DNA of 64,000 nt, taken from the NCBI GenBank assembly GCA_017436865.1, contig JAFSCH010000054.1, positions 1 to 64,000 on the forward strand. Reading direction: 5' to 3'. Under the pieces are notes generated by a model. The model worked only from the letters and a program-made list of their open reading frames with translations. It did not search any database and was not told where the DNA came from. The position numbers and the translations under genes are program-made. Shown here piece after piece: positions 8,610-17,992 of the stretch. Source of the stretch: Lachnospiraceae bacterium (GTDB taxonomy: Bacteria; Bacillota; Clostridia; Lachnospirales; Lachnospiraceae). Position 1 is the first letter of the stretch, and each line of letters begins with the position of its first letter.

Positions 8610-9789
8610 TTCTTTTTCCTCCCTTTACTTCTGACAAAGAAGTGGTAAATGTATATCTAATTCCGTGTTTTCCTATGCAACGAATAAAACGTCTTATGAC
8701 ACGTGGTCCAATGGTTATACAATTTCCGATTTTATACGTCAATGACCCTTTGACTCTCTCATATTCCTGCTTCCAAAAGTTATTTTTATTTTGTATTTTC
8801 TCCATCTCCCGCTCAGTGTGAAACAAAGCCGGATCATCTGCTATTGCATTCAAATCATTCCATTTATACCATTCAAAATATTCTTTATCGATACTTCCAT
8901 TAAGTAATCCTTCCTTAAATTCCTCTGATGCACGCTCCAAAAATATATATTTATATTTTTGAGCCAATCTTCCATAATTCCACATATAAGAATCAAATTT
9001 TATTCTTTGCATAATAAATTCCATTTTGCTTTTTAATAATGGATTCTTATCTAGAAATCTTTGCATTTCTGCATATTCATCGCATACACAAAAAACTTTT
9101 CCCTTTGAATTAATCGACGAGTTCTCACCATCCTGTCGATAATGAAGAAATGCATCTTGTAACAATTCCGCTCTTTTTGCTAATGACCATACCTTAAAAT
9201 TAAAGCTAGAGTCCTGATAAGATGCTCCTGGTGTTTCCAAAAATCTTATTTTGTTTTCTCTAATAAACTCTCTTCGATAAATGGCAGACCATATACTCGG
9301 CTTGATATTAAATAATTCCACCATCTCCATCTTTGAATCAAAATATGTAGTTGGACAAAATACTTGCTTAGCCAATATCTTTGAAACAATTTCACACTTT
9401 TCATTTTTTTCTTTTGGAATAGAATAATAAAAATAAAAACTTGACTTCACAACATCTAATTGGTTTTTGCTTGCCTCTGCATACAATTTTTCAAACATAT
9501 CTGCTTCTGCATAATCATCCGACTCCACAATCCCTATATACTCACCATTCACAGCATCAAAGCCAATATTCATAGAATTTCCATATCCACTATTTTTCTT
9601 ATGTATTACCCGCACTCTACTATCTTTACTAGCATACTCATCTAGTATTGCTCCTGACGAATCTGTTGAACCGTCATCAACACATATGATCTCTATATCC
9701 TTCAACGTCTGATTTACGATACTATCCATACATTGTCTTAGATATTTTTCTACATTATAAACTGGTACTACAATTGAAACTTTTGGCAT
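8602..9789 (-). CDS. family 2 glycosyltransferase
   Basis: The N-terminus VSIVVPVYNVEKYL, then VDDGSTD and IVESDDYAE, define a GT-A glycosyltransferase. A long C-terminal region contains WSAIYRREF and a positively charged end. The start MPKVSI is preferred because GGGGGAG lies seven bases upstream; an earlier in-frame ATG sits within that binding site. It is the first gene downstream of Rpn cassette 3, which now separates it from the other glycosyltransferase genes of the locus. The sugar specificity is unknown. Confidence 0.9.
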   Translation of the reverse strand: MPKVSIVVPVYNVEKYLRQCMDSIVNQTLKDIEIICVDDGSTDSSGAILDEYASKDSRVRVIHKKNSGYGNSMNIGFDAVNGEYIGIVESDDYAEADMFEKLYAEASKNQLDVVKSSFYFYYSIPKEKNEKCEIVSKILAKQVFCPTTYFDSKMEMVELFNIKPSIWSAIYRREFIRENKIRFLETPGASYQDSSFNFKVWSLAKRAELLQDAFLHYRQDGENSSINSKGKVFCVCDEYAEMQRFLDKNPLLKSKMEFIMQRIKFDSYMWNYGRLAQKYKYIFLERASEEFKEGLLNGSIDKEYFEWYKWNDLNAIADDPALFHTEREMEKIQNKNNFWKQEYERVKGSLTYKIGNCITIGPRVIRRFIRCIGKHGIRYTFTTSLSEVKGGKRIG

Positions 9790-9830
9790 AAATTTTCTCC
9801 CCCGCATTACTTATATTTTCCTAAATACAA

Positions 9831-9886
9831 AAACCCCGATGCTTTTCTGCCTGACTCCTGTCAATTGCATACTTTACATCGGGGTT
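9831..9886 (-). terminator. terminator hairpin at the 3' end of Rpn cassette 3
   Basis: AAACCCCGATG and CATCGGGGTT pair, with TTTTTG following on the minus strand. The loop contains TGTCAATTGCATACTTTACAT, the inverted-end motif of the cassette. It should reduce read-through from the rpn gene into the downstream glycosyltransferase genes. Confidence 0.7.
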
Positions 9887-9923
9887 AACCTTTTCTTCAT
9901 TATTTATTATTTTCTTCTATCGT

Positions 9924-10937
9924 TTATACTTCCAGCTTTTCTTCTTCTCTATCCAGTCCATAATATTGTATCAATTCTTCCTGATAAGCTGAATCGCTAA
10001 CAGCTTTTTCTATATCTTCCTGTCGTCCATCCTTAATAAGACAAAGGATTAGTCGATTGACAATCTCTTTTCCTTCTATTTTTCCTTCTATTTTTCCTTC
10101 TTTTTTTCCTTCTTTTATTCCCTCTCGCTTTCCTTCTAATACTCCTGACATTCTATGGTCTTCCCATGCCTTACACATATCCATCTTCCCTTCCTTTTTT
10201 TCAACCGGAATCTGAACTCCGGTAAATGTATTAATTGTTGATACTGCCTCATTATCCAACTGTGTAAACATTGAATTGTTATGAACAACTTTATCCATCA
10301 TTTCTTCACTTCTTGATGCCTTTATAAACTCTAACACTGCACCTAATGACGTTTGAAACTTATCAAAATCTTCTATTTCGTTCGGTATTATCAGATGTAG
10401 ATGGTAATTATCCATATATTTCATAAATACATTGTATTTATCGTCTATCATGTCATACAGACTTCTTGGCGCATCCCATTCTTCTGCTCCCCAGTATACA
10501 GTCAGCGTAATCACTGGTGTCAATTTATCTTCTTTCTTGAAGCCTGATAGAAATTCCGCACTATCTTTATAGTCTTTTTCTTTTTTATGAAGTCTTGTTG
10601 CTTCGTTTACCTGTGAGCTGTACTCCATGGCATCATATATCATATTTCTTACTGGCATTGCATAGTGTATCTCACTTTGATTTTCTACACCTAATAATAC
10701 AAATATGCCATACTCTGTTGTCTTTATAATAACACTTTTGAGTAAATCACGCCACTTCTGTTTTTGTATCTCCTTCTTATCTGCTCCAAAAACAGACAAT
10801 ACCTTGGTAGTATCCCGTTCACATAGATCTGCTGCCTTAATTACCTGCTTACCGTTAAACAGATAATAATTGAATAAATCCGCAAATCTTTCATTATCGG
10901 CTAAAAATGCTTTCGCTTTTGTATCTTTTTCTCCCAT
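9924..10937 (-). CDS. Rpn / YhgA-like PD-(D/E)XK nuclease family protein
   Basis: This 337-residue protein belongs to the Rpn superfamily but to a different branch from the copy at 1612. The core includes RDLLKSVII followed by GIFVLLGVENQSEIHYAMPVR, where ENQ supplies the Glu-x-Gln metal site. The C-terminal part has a run of Glu-Gly-Lys repeats (EGKREGIKEGKKEGKIEGK), encoded by short tandem repeats near 10075-10140, then a helical tail. The start has GAGGTCAT just upstream. Nuclease activity is known for the family; a role in recombination or defence is inference. Confidence 0.78.
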   Translation of the reverse strand: MGEKDTKAKAFLADNERFADLFNYYLFNGKQVIKAADLCERDTTKVLSVFGADKKEIQKQKWRDLLKSVIIKTTEYGIFVLLGVENQSEIHYAMPVRNMIYDAMEYSSQVNEATRLHKKEKDYKDSAEFLSGFKKEDKLTPVITLTVYWGAEEWDAPRSLYDMIDDKYNVFMKYMDNYHLHLIIPNEIEDFDKFQTSLGAVLEFIKASRSEEMMDKVVHNNSMFTQLDNEAVSTINTFTGVQIPVEKKEGKMDMCKAWEDHRMSGVLEGKREGIKEGKKEGKIEGKIEGKEIVNRLILCLIKDGRQEDIEKAVSDSAYQEELIQYYGLDREEEKLEV

Positions 10938-11109
10938 ATATGACCTCTTTCCATATAACGCTTACAGAACATTTGTTCTTTTTATTATATGTATAAAAAG
11001 ACGATATGTCAATATATTGCCGAAGATACGTTCCGTATTAATCCTAATGTAAAGTATGCAATTGTCAAGGTGCCAATCTATGATAACTGTGCCTTATTTT
11101 ACACAGCAA

Positions 11110-12447
11110 TCATCCTAATAATTTCATCCTCGTATACCACCCTAGATGATTTTTACCAGTATACAGTAAGATAAGACTTACTGTTCTCCAATAGCCCATA
11201 TTTCTGTCTAACTGTTTCTTGGCTTTTTTTCTATATTCCTTCTGATATTTCTTCTCCAGCTTCGACATGGCATAACCATGAGTATGAAGCTTTACTACCT
11301 GTAGTAAATCCTGCAAACGCCTGTCCTTCATAGCATCTACATACCTATCCAAATGCTCAAACATCGTAAAATGTACAAATAATCTCTCATCGGTACAGCT
11401 TACATCCTGCCCTTTCCGTCCTAACCGATAATAATACAAATGCTCAGGTACACATGCTGCGCTTCTGGCGGCAAATATGTATTCTACACGAAACGGCAGA
11501 TCATCATATCGTCTCATATCCTCATGAAATCTTATGTGATTCTGCATTAGTACTTTTTTCTGATAGATTGCCCTCCATATTGCTACTCGGGTATTTACTG
11601 CAAGCAGCTGCACCTTATCGATCCGATATGTTCCGATATCATACGGCTCCTTTAAGCAATCATTTAAAACCGGCTCAGATGTTCCATCGTCCTCATAATA
11701 TTCTCTGTAACCACAATATGTTAACTCATAATTGCCCATAATTGCCCTTTTGAGCAATTTGTAAAACATGGTTTCATCAATAAAATCATCCGAATCTACA
11801 AAGCCTACATAACATCCTCTTGCCTCTTCGAGTCCCTTATTTCTTGCTGATGCACAGCCTCCGTTTTCCTTATCAATCAAACGTATTCTTTTATCTTCCT
11901 TGGCATATTTTAGAATTATGTCCCTCGATTCATCCGTACTTCCATCATTCACAAATATATATTCCACATAGGGAGCCTTCCATTTCACAAGCGACTCGAT
12001 ACAAATAGGCAAATACTTTGCCACATTATAGACCGGAAGAATAACGGATAGTTCTATTTCCGAATCTCTTTTCTGCCAATCAAGTATTTCACATGGTGCA
12101 ATATCAGCAGTAATCTTTTCCTTCGGCAATTCTCTGTCACATTCTATATAGATTGCTGCTGCTACCTCTCTATACTGCTCCCATACTTTAAAGTAATCTT
12201 CTCCTTTTCTCATTCTACCGATTACATATCTTGGCTTACTTTCTATTAAATGCAAAATATCCTCTGCGCAATCCCAGTCGAAGATTACAGCATCTATCGG
12301 CTGTTCCTCCGGAAAATACACAATATGCATTCTCTTCTTCTCAACAAGCCATCTTTCCAATTCGATATAATCCTGCGTTTTTGAAAGTAGCAGAACAGTA
12401 TTAATATCATATATATTGGATAAGTAATTTTTAATCTGCTGCATCAT
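11110..12447 (-). CDS. family 2 glycosyltransferase with N-terminal extension
   Basis: The GT-A domain starts only at about residue 130 (LSVILPVYNVAKYLP, VNDGSTDESRD, FVDSDDFID). Before it lies a segment of about 120 residues that resembles a partial Rossmann-like domain with no motif I can name. The C-terminus is very basic (KYQKEYRKKAKKQ), suggesting membrane contact. Adjacent ATG codons at 12447 and 12444, and a GTG at 12456, make the exact start uncertain. The 3' end lies about 36 bp from the 5' border of Rpn cassette 3. Confidence 0.87.
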   Translation of the reverse strand: MMQQIKNYLSNIYDINTVLLLSKTQDYIELERWLVEKKRMHIVYFPEEQPIDAVIFDWDCAEDILHLIESKPRYVIGRMRKGEDYFKVWEQYREVAAAIYIECDRELPKEKITADIAPCEILDWQKRDSEIELSVILPVYNVAKYLPICIESLVKWKAPYVEYIFVNDGSTDESRDIILKYAKEDKRIRLIDKENGGCASARNKGLEEARGCYVGFVDSDDFIDETMFYKLLKRAIMGNYELTYCGYREYYEDDGTSEPVLNDCLKEPYDIGTYRIDKVQLLAVNTRVAIWRAIYQKKVLMQNHIRFHEDMRRYDDLPFRVEYIFAARSAACVPEHLYYYRLGRKGQDVSCTDERLFVHFTMFEHLDRYVDAMKDRRLQDLLQVVKLHTHGYAMSKLEKKYQKEYRKKAKKQLDRNMGYWRTVSLILLYTGKNHLGWYTRMKLLG

Positions 12448-12464
12448 ATCTCTCACTTTCTGTC

Positions 12465-13538
12465 TTATACTACTCGCTGTCCTGCTCCTAATATCTTTTT
12501 TATTATCTTTTCTCCTATGTCCTGATACAGATAATCATAGAAAATGATATTACAAATCTTATAACGAATCGCCAAAATAAATAACTGATATTGTCTGGCA
12601 TCTGCCTTAGAATAGTTATTCTTTGTACCTTTCTGCAATGCTTGGTAATAGCTTCTAGGAAGCTTCTTGAACGCCCTATGAAGCTCTCTTACCAATTTCT
12701 TCCTTAGTTCTCCATCTGTCATTCTGATTCCCCATATGGAAAAACGAACCATAATCCGCATTGCTGGAAAACGTAAATTTTCATAATTGCCATTTTCGAT
12801 ATATTCCTGCAACTCACGAATCACTTCTAGTAAATCTAGCCTGCTTCTATCTCTGGATGCAGTAATTTGTCCTTTTCCACCCACTCTGTAATAAAATCCA
12901 ACACTTCCTATACCCATACAGCATTTACACTGAGATAACAGATAAAAATGTGGATATACGTCTTCCCATTTTATTTTTTCTCTCATTGAAAAACTGACTT
13001 TTCTTAAAAAATCCATTCGTAGCACTTTTCTACATAGATTTACTTCGAATTGATACACTCTCAATTCTTCTTGTGGATTGATTATTTGCCCCTCTGTATG
13101 AAAAATCTCCTCAAAAAGCCTCTTATCATACCATTCACTTATTGCTCTACTTCCTTCATGATAAATCTGCGGCAATGTCATAACCATCTCAACAGTATGC
13201 TCTGAATGTCTTTCCAGCTGTGTCAAAATACTTTCCACATACTCTGGCATAAGCCAATCATCACTATCAAGAAATGACACATACTCTGTTTCTACCAATG
13301 TCATTCCATAATTTCTGGCACCTCCAGGTCCCTTACTCTCTTGATATCGATAAGTAACTTTATCCAAATATGTCTTCTCATATCTTTTACAGATATCTTC
13401 TGTCCCATCCGTTGAACCATCATTAATAATCACGATTTTATATCTCTGATCTGTTTGATTCAGAATGCTATTTAACGTTCTTTCCAGTGTAGCCTCCGCA
13501 TTGTATACTGGTACTACGAATGTTATCTTTTCTTTCAT
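12465..13538 (-). CDS. family 2 glycosyltransferase
   Basis: This 357-residue GT-A protein has ITFVVPVYNAEATLERTL, the donor-binding INDGSTDGTED and LDSDDWLMPEYV. The region after about residue 210 is helical and basic. Its ATG overlaps the stop of the upstream gene (ATGA, 4 bp), which indicates translational coupling. It probably adds one sugar of the surface repeat unit in the cytoplasm; linkage and sugar are unknown. Confidence 0.9.
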   Translation of the reverse strand: MKEKITFVVPVYNAEATLERTLNSILNQTDQRYKIVIINDGSTDGTEDICKRYEKTYLDKVTYRYQESKGPGGARNYGMTLVETEYVSFLDSDDWLMPEYVESILTQLERHSEHTVEMVMTLPQIYHEGSRAISEWYDKRLFEEIFHTEGQIINPQEELRVYQFEVNLCRKVLRMDFLRKVSFSMREKIKWEDVYPHFYLLSQCKCCMGIGSVGFYYRVGGKGQITASRDRSRLDLLEVIRELQEYIENGNYENLRFPAMRIMVRFSIWGIRMTDGELRKKLVRELHRAFKKLPRSYYQALQKGTKNNYSKADARQYQLFILAIRYKICNIIFYDYLYQDIGEKIIKKILGAGQRVV

Positions 13539-14545
13539 ACGCTTCTCTTTATAGCCCCTTCAGTCAGCTCTACTCTTTCTTGCTCTAATCTCAGTCTCTC
13601 TTCTATTGCCTCATACTCCATCCTTCTCACATGATACTGTGTATCCGTCAAAATCCTTCGATTCGATGCCATCAAGTCTGATACCAAGCCAATCATAAAA
13701 GTTAAAAAACCAATAATAATCAAGGTACATGCTAAAATCAATGACTGTATATGTCCTCCACCACCATCTGTTACCAGAAAATAAAGAAATCGCATACCGA
13801 TTGCCAGACCTACTGCAACTGGTGGTACACTTAGATAGGTAAAGCACTTTAACGGTTTGTACATCATATAAGCTCTTAAAATGATTACAATAGATTTCTT
13901 CACGTATGACCACATTCCGCGGAACAGTCTGGATGGCCTCAGCTCCGGATTCGTTCGTATGGGAACACTGGTAATTGCAATTTTTTCTCTTCCCGCCTGT
14001 ACGATTGTTTCCAAAGTGTATGTATAATCATTGACTACATTGATGTGCATTGCTGCTTCTCTTGTCATAGCGCGGAATCCGCTTGGCGCATCTGGAATAT
14101 TCGTATTCGATGCACGCCTTACTGCCCAGCTTCCAAAATGCTGTAATATCTTTTTTAGCTTTGAGAAATGCTCTGTTTCATCAATTGGTCTTGCTCCAAT
14201 CACCATATCCGCTTCGCCATCTAATATTGGTTGAATCAATGCCTGAATATCCTCTGCATTATACTGATTATCGGCATCCGTATTCACGATAATATCTGCC
14301 CCATTTCTAAGGCAACCATCCAAGCCCGCCATAAATCCCCTTGCCAGTCCTTTATTCTGGCTGAAATTCACAATATGATGTACGCCCCACTGTCTTGCAA
14401 CCTCTTCTGTCATATCACGACTTCCATCGTTAATAATCAGGTATTCTATTTCATCGATGCCTTCTAATTCTGTTGGCAAATCATTTAACGCCATTTCCAA
14501 GGTGTCTGCTTCGTTATAGCACGGAATCTGAATAATCAGCTTCAT
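13535..14545 (-). CDS. DPM1-like polyprenyl-phosphate glycosyltransferase with membrane tail
   Basis: The protein has 336 residues. The GT-A domain has IQIPCYNEADTL, INDGSRDMTEE and NTDADNQYN, the set typical of dolichyl-phosphate mannose synthase and ArnC-like enzymes. About residues 235-300 form two hydrophobic segments. Such enzymes load a sugar onto undecaprenyl phosphate for use by outer-face GT-C enzymes; the neighbouring GT39-like protein at 15142 is a natural partner. The start MKLIIQ is chosen because GAGGGG sits seven bases upstream; the ORF can be extended by two codons. Confidence 0.88.
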   Translation of the reverse strand: MKLIIQIPCYNEADTLEMALNDLPTELEGIDEIEYLIINDGSRDMTEEVARQWGVHHIVNFSQNKGLARGFMAGLDGCLRNGADIIVNTDADNQYNAEDIQALIQPILDGEADMVIGARPIDETEHFSKLKKILQHFGSWAVRRASNTNIPDAPSGFRAMTREAAMHINVVNDYTYTLETIVQAGREKIAITSVPIRTNPELRPSRLFRGMWSYVKKSIVIILRAYMMYKPLKCFTYLSVPPVAVGLAIGMRFLYFLVTDGGGGHIQSLILACTLIIIGFLTFMIGLVSDLMASNRRILTDTQYHVRRMEYEAIEERLRLEQERVELTEGAIKRSV

Positions 14546-14568
14546 ACACATTCCCCTCTCACGCTATA

Positions 14569-15114
14569 TTACTGACCATGCTTCTGATGCTTATACACTG
14601 TTGTCGGTTTTCTTCGTTTTTTTCCCGTTTTTTCTTTTTTTTCTATCTTATGAACATTTTTCATCACAGCCGATACAATAGCAACTACAAAAATAGCAAT
14701 TACCAATGCAACAATAATCAATGTCCATGTTGTCTTCTGCCTCTTTTGCAAATCTATATACTCAAGTTCATTGACGAGTAGTTCATTTAAACTTGCAATC
14801 TGTTCAAATTCCGCATCTAGCTCTTCATCTCCATAAATGCAAACATTCTCTATCTGAACATAACCTGTAACATCCTGATAGTTAATCAGAATCCACTCTC
14901 CCTGTGAAGCCTCCTTGCTAAATATAGGAGTCCCAGGCGAAAGAGTCGTTTTTATGGCAGAATTAGTATCCATTTCTTCATAAACATTTGCTTCCTGTGT
15001 TACATCAAGTAAAACATTTGCCTCGATATTCCCTTCTTGAGCCGCTTCTACATTCCATCCTGCCAAAAACAGCACGAGTAATGCAAACAATACACTTGTT
15101 ATTCCTTTTCTCAT
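14569..15114 (-). CDS. secreted SH3-domain protein with C-terminal membrane anchor
   Basis: The 181-residue product begins with a signal peptide (RKGITSVLFALLVLFLAGWNVEA). Residues about 33-90 form a bacterial SH3 domain (ANVYEEMDTNSAIKTTLSPG, then GEWILINYQDVTGYV). A membrane helix lies at about 130-150 and is followed by a very basic cytoplasmic tail (KIEKKEKTGKKRRK). It probably binds cell wall or helps organise glycan export. It lies between the GT39-like and DPM1-like genes in one operon. Confidence 0.75.
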   Translation of the reverse strand: MRKGITSVLFALLVLFLAGWNVEAAQEGNIEANVLLDVTQEANVYEEMDTNSAIKTTLSPGTPIFSKEASQGEWILINYQDVTGYVQIENVCIYGDEELDAEFEQIASLNELLVNELEYIDLQKRQKTTWTLIIVALVIAIFVVAIVSAVMKNVHKIEKKEKTGKKRRKPTTVYKHQKHGQ

Positions 15115-15141
15115 CCTTTTCCCCTTTTCTTTCTGAACGAA

Positions 15142-16881
15142 CTATGGATTATAATAAATAACAAAATGCCCGTTCAGCAGATGCGTATTATATTTTTTTG
15201 CTGCTTCTTCTGTATAGGTGCTATCATATTTCAGCACAATAATGTCATCCAAATCCATCTCATCATCCGTATATTCTTCTATCTGCGCCTTTTTATCCAG
15301 CATCTCAATCTTCGTATCCCGCATCATAAACTGCATGATGCTGATAAACGGACTGTCATCTTCCTGTATATAGATAACTCTTCTATCCTTATTTTCCGCC
15401 TGAAGTCTTTCTATCTTAGTAACTAGCATCGTATCTCGATACGCCCCAAGACTAGAATCATCTATATAAAGTGAAGATGCCCTTACCGAAAGAACAAATT
15501 CTAAAACAATTAGTAGAATTAACAGCACTTCCCGATTCTTCTTCCTTGCCATTGCAGCAACCAAAGCCGTTATCATTGTTAAACCACTTAGTAAAACATA
15601 AGTCATCCAGAAGAATCCAGTAGGTTCAACGCTTTCTGTTCCATGCAGATAACTCATCCCTACCATGATATAGCCGTGAAAATTCGTCAGTTGATACTTC
15701 TCTACGCAATAAGTTACCATCGGAACCATTGGCAGCTGTATGCATATGACTATCATTGTTCCTATAAAAAGTTTTTTTGTTTTCGTCATCTCATATAGTC
15801 CCAACAGCATCAGAATCGGTAACACAAACTCATGATATCTTCCATACGTTACAGAATCGACACGAATGGGACGAATATTAAAAATTGTATTTATCAACGT
15901 CTCCCCAACAGTAGCTAACAATATGAACACAAAGAAAAGCTTTCTTATATCTCTTTCTGTTCCATTTTTAATCTGTTTCCCCAGACTCCATACCTCTTTC
16001 ATGGCATACCATATTCCCCAATATGCTAATCCAAAGCTTGACAGACCAAGATACAATACTTTTCCCACAAGACCGCAGACAAAATTAATCATGCCTTCCT
16101 TCGAAAATATATAGAATACCTTTTCTAACTGACCTGCATAATCATTGATATGTAGAGTTTCTGCACTAGTTGAAGTATAAAGAAGGTTCTGCATTACTTC
16201 TTTTATCGCAAATCCGCCAAGCAACACCACCATACCAATCCCTACTGTAATCAAGAATTGCTTCATCTTTCCGCTTTGTAACAAAAAATACAATAATAAT
16301 GTCAATATACCTGCAATCGTAATTCCAATCGCCCGCATATGCAAAAAATGTATATAGACAAGTGCCACCACTAATATCGCTAGTGTTGACAGCTTATTTT
16401 TTTCTAAGTAACAATACAATAATGCACTAATCATCACAAATAATGTCATTAACACGGTTTCCACCATAGTCGTCTTTGCATAGAACAACCAACTAGGATA
16501 AAACACCGCTACCGCTGCAAACAATGCCGTATGTTCTGCATCTTTCAATATATTCTTTGCTATTGAAAGTAGCATAAAAAACGTTGCTCCCAACAATACA
16601 AAATTTAGCGTTACCGCTACGCGGTATGCCATGACCGAATCTTTGCACAATTTAAAAATTGGAAAAAGGATAAGACTATATCCATAAGAATAATAAGAGC
16701 CTAAGGATACCATTTCAGACCAATCGTATCCTGCTGCTTTTGCCGCATACGCCCAATAACCAAATTCATCCGGAAAGAAGATAAAACCATACACTCTGCT
16801 TATACTATATCCAAAAAAACATACTAAAAACAGAACAAAAATAATAGCATATTTATGACGTATACTCCATTCCTTCCGCAT
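15142..16881 (-). CDS. GT39/ArnT-like polytopic membrane glycosyltransferase
   Basis: The 579-residue protein has about twelve hydrophobic segments. The first extracytoplasmic loop carries FFPDEFGYWAYAAKAAG, where the Asp-Glu pair is in the position of the catalytic acid residues of GT-C enzymes (GT39/GT83 type). The C-terminal soluble part follows the last span. It would take a sugar from undecaprenyl phosphate and add it to a glycan or protein outside the membrane, fitting the DPM1-like synthase two genes away. GGGGAG precedes the ATG. It is the first gene of the minus-strand run. Confidence 0.78.
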   Translation of the reverse strand: MRKEWSIRHKYAIIFVLFLVCFFGYSISRVYGFIFFPDEFGYWAYAAKAAGYDWSEMVSLGSYYSYGYSLILFPIFKLCKDSVMAYRVAVTLNFVLLGATFFMLLSIAKNILKDAEHTALFAAVAVFYPSWLFYAKTTMVETVLMTLFVMISALLYCYLEKNKLSTLAILVVALVYIHFLHMRAIGITIAGILTLLLYFLLQSGKMKQFLITVGIGMVVLLGGFAIKEVMQNLLYTSTSAETLHINDYAGQLEKVFYIFSKEGMINFVCGLVGKVLYLGLSSFGLAYWGIWYAMKEVWSLGKQIKNGTERDIRKLFFVFILLATVGETLINTIFNIRPIRVDSVTYGRYHEFVLPILMLLGLYEMTKTKKLFIGTMIVICIQLPMVPMVTYCVEKYQLTNFHGYIMVGMSYLHGTESVEPTGFFWMTYVLLSGLTMITALVAAMARKKNREVLLILLIVLEFVLSVRASSLYIDDSSLGAYRDTMLVTKIERLQAENKDRRVIYIQEDDSPFISIMQFMMRDTKIEMLDKKAQIEEYTDDEMDLDDIIVLKYDSTYTEEAAKKYNTHLLNGHFVIYYNP

Positions 16882-16982
16882 ATTTTCTCCCCTTATACTC
16901 TTTACTCTTCTGTCTTCCTTCTTCTTCGAAAAGTCTCCCCAGTCCTTTCAATCCGAATCACTCTAATGTCTGATAAGAAATA

Positions 16983-17014
16983 GGAAGCCATCAGCCTCAC
17001 TGCTAACGGCTTCC
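16983..17014 (-). terminator. terminator after the secreted protein gene
   Basis: GGAAGCC pairs with GGCTTCC and the minus-strand continuation TATTTCTTATC is T-rich. It lies just downstream of the stop codon at 17026 and separates that gene from the glycan operon. Confidence 0.7.
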
Positions 17015-17025
17015 CTCATCACCTT

Positions 17026-17649
17026 TTAGTTTGCTGCTAAAGCATAAGTTCCAAGACCAGCCTTTACATCAAAAGTAACAGTCTTAGGATTTGTATCGAT
17101 ATCTTCAAGCATAGTTACTACTCCACCTGGCTGAACGCAAATAATAGAGTATGTCTTTGTTGTATCTGCTCCCTTAGGAAGACCTACTGCCATTGCTACG
17201 CTGCCATCTGTTAATGTAACCCACTTGCCTTTTTCAACTGCGCCCAAATCAACATTTAATGTAGCCACTACGTCTAATCCTGCTGCTTCAGCTGCTGCGT
17301 TTACACATGCCATAGCCTTATCGCTCTTCTTAGGATCTGTATCATAGATTGTAACCTTAGGTATTTGACCTACCTTTAATCCTAAATTAGCTTTTACTGT
17401 TGCAAGATCTGTCTTGACAGCAACACCCTGAACCTTCTCTGCTGCATATACACCAGCTACGCTTGTTATAACCTCTAAACCAGCTACTTTGGTTGGTGCA
17501 TTCGCTGTTACAGTTGCCTTTTCTGCATAAGTGGTCGGTACATAAGTATCTCCACTTCCACTAGACTGTGTTGTTGCACTTGCTGTAAGTGCAGATGCCA
17601 TTACCATTGTTGCAGCAAGTGTTGCTGCTAAAATCTTCTTCATTTTCAT
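17026..17649 (-). CDS. secreted protein of unknown function
   Basis: The 207-residue product starts with a clear signal peptide (KKILAATLAATMVMASALTASA). The mature part is rich in Val, Ala, Thr and Lys and has no cysteine cluster or catalytic motif I can name; its end (TFDVKAGLGTYAL) looks like a beta-sandwich closing strand. The strong GAGGAGGAA ribosome site and near-consensus promoter at 17741-17769 suggest high expression as an abundant exported protein. It is a single-gene unit between its own promoter and terminator. Confidence 0.8.
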   Translation of the reverse strand: MKMKKILAATLAATMVMASALTASATTQSSGSGDTYVPTTYAEKATVTANAPTKVAGLEVITSVAGVYAAEKVQGVAVKTDLATVKANLGLKVGQIPKVTIYDTDPKKSDKAMACVNAAAEAAGLDVVATLNVDLGAVEKGKWVTLTDGSVAMAVGLPKGADTTKTYSIICVQPGGVVTMLEDIDTNPKTVTFDVKAGLGTYALAAN

Positions 17650-17992
17650 TGGAATCTTCCTCCTCGTTTTGTATTAGGTTGTGAGTACCTATTATTTTTT
17701 GTTATCAGATTCTATTTCTTCTTTAATCTGACTAGTATTAATTATAAACTGATAATTTGCTATTTTCAATAGCATTGATAAATTTGTGCTAATTTTTGTA
17801 GCTTTTGTATAATTTATCATGCAAATATAAAGCATATTGCAAACATATCTTTATTTATGCACTCTCTTTTGTGCATAAATAGTCTTCTTTTACTTCTGTT
17901 GGTTCTTATCGCCAAAACTTCTTCCTTTCCAACAGTCATATTCTCCTCTTCCCTATCATACTATGATAAAGAAAAAGAAAACGGAGTCCCCT
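17650..17992. other. intergenic region between divergent genes
   Basis: Apart from the leftward promoter at 17741-17769 this 343-bp AT-rich region holds no gene I can support. A partial palindrome, TTTATGCACTCTCTTTTGTGCATAAA, spans 17852-17877 and could be an operator or a hairpin between the divergent genes. Confidence 0.5.
17741..17769 (-). promoter_or_regulatory. sigma-A type promoter for the secreted protein
   Basis: Read on the minus strand, TTGAAA and TATAAT are separated by exactly 17 bp. The start of transcription would lie near 17734, leaving a leader of about 85 nt. Confidence 0.75.

Larger units (their letters stand above)
9831..11072 (-). mobile_element. Rpn cassette 3 inserted in the glycosyltransferase operon
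   Basis: TGTCAATTGCATACTTTACAT (9859-9879) is the inverse of 11047-11067 with one mismatch. The core CATACTTTAYAT is shared with cassettes 1 and 2. The unit interrupts a run of co-oriented glycosyltransferase genes and carries one rpn gene of a different branch from cassettes 1 and 2. No clear target duplication was recognised. Confidence 0.55.
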
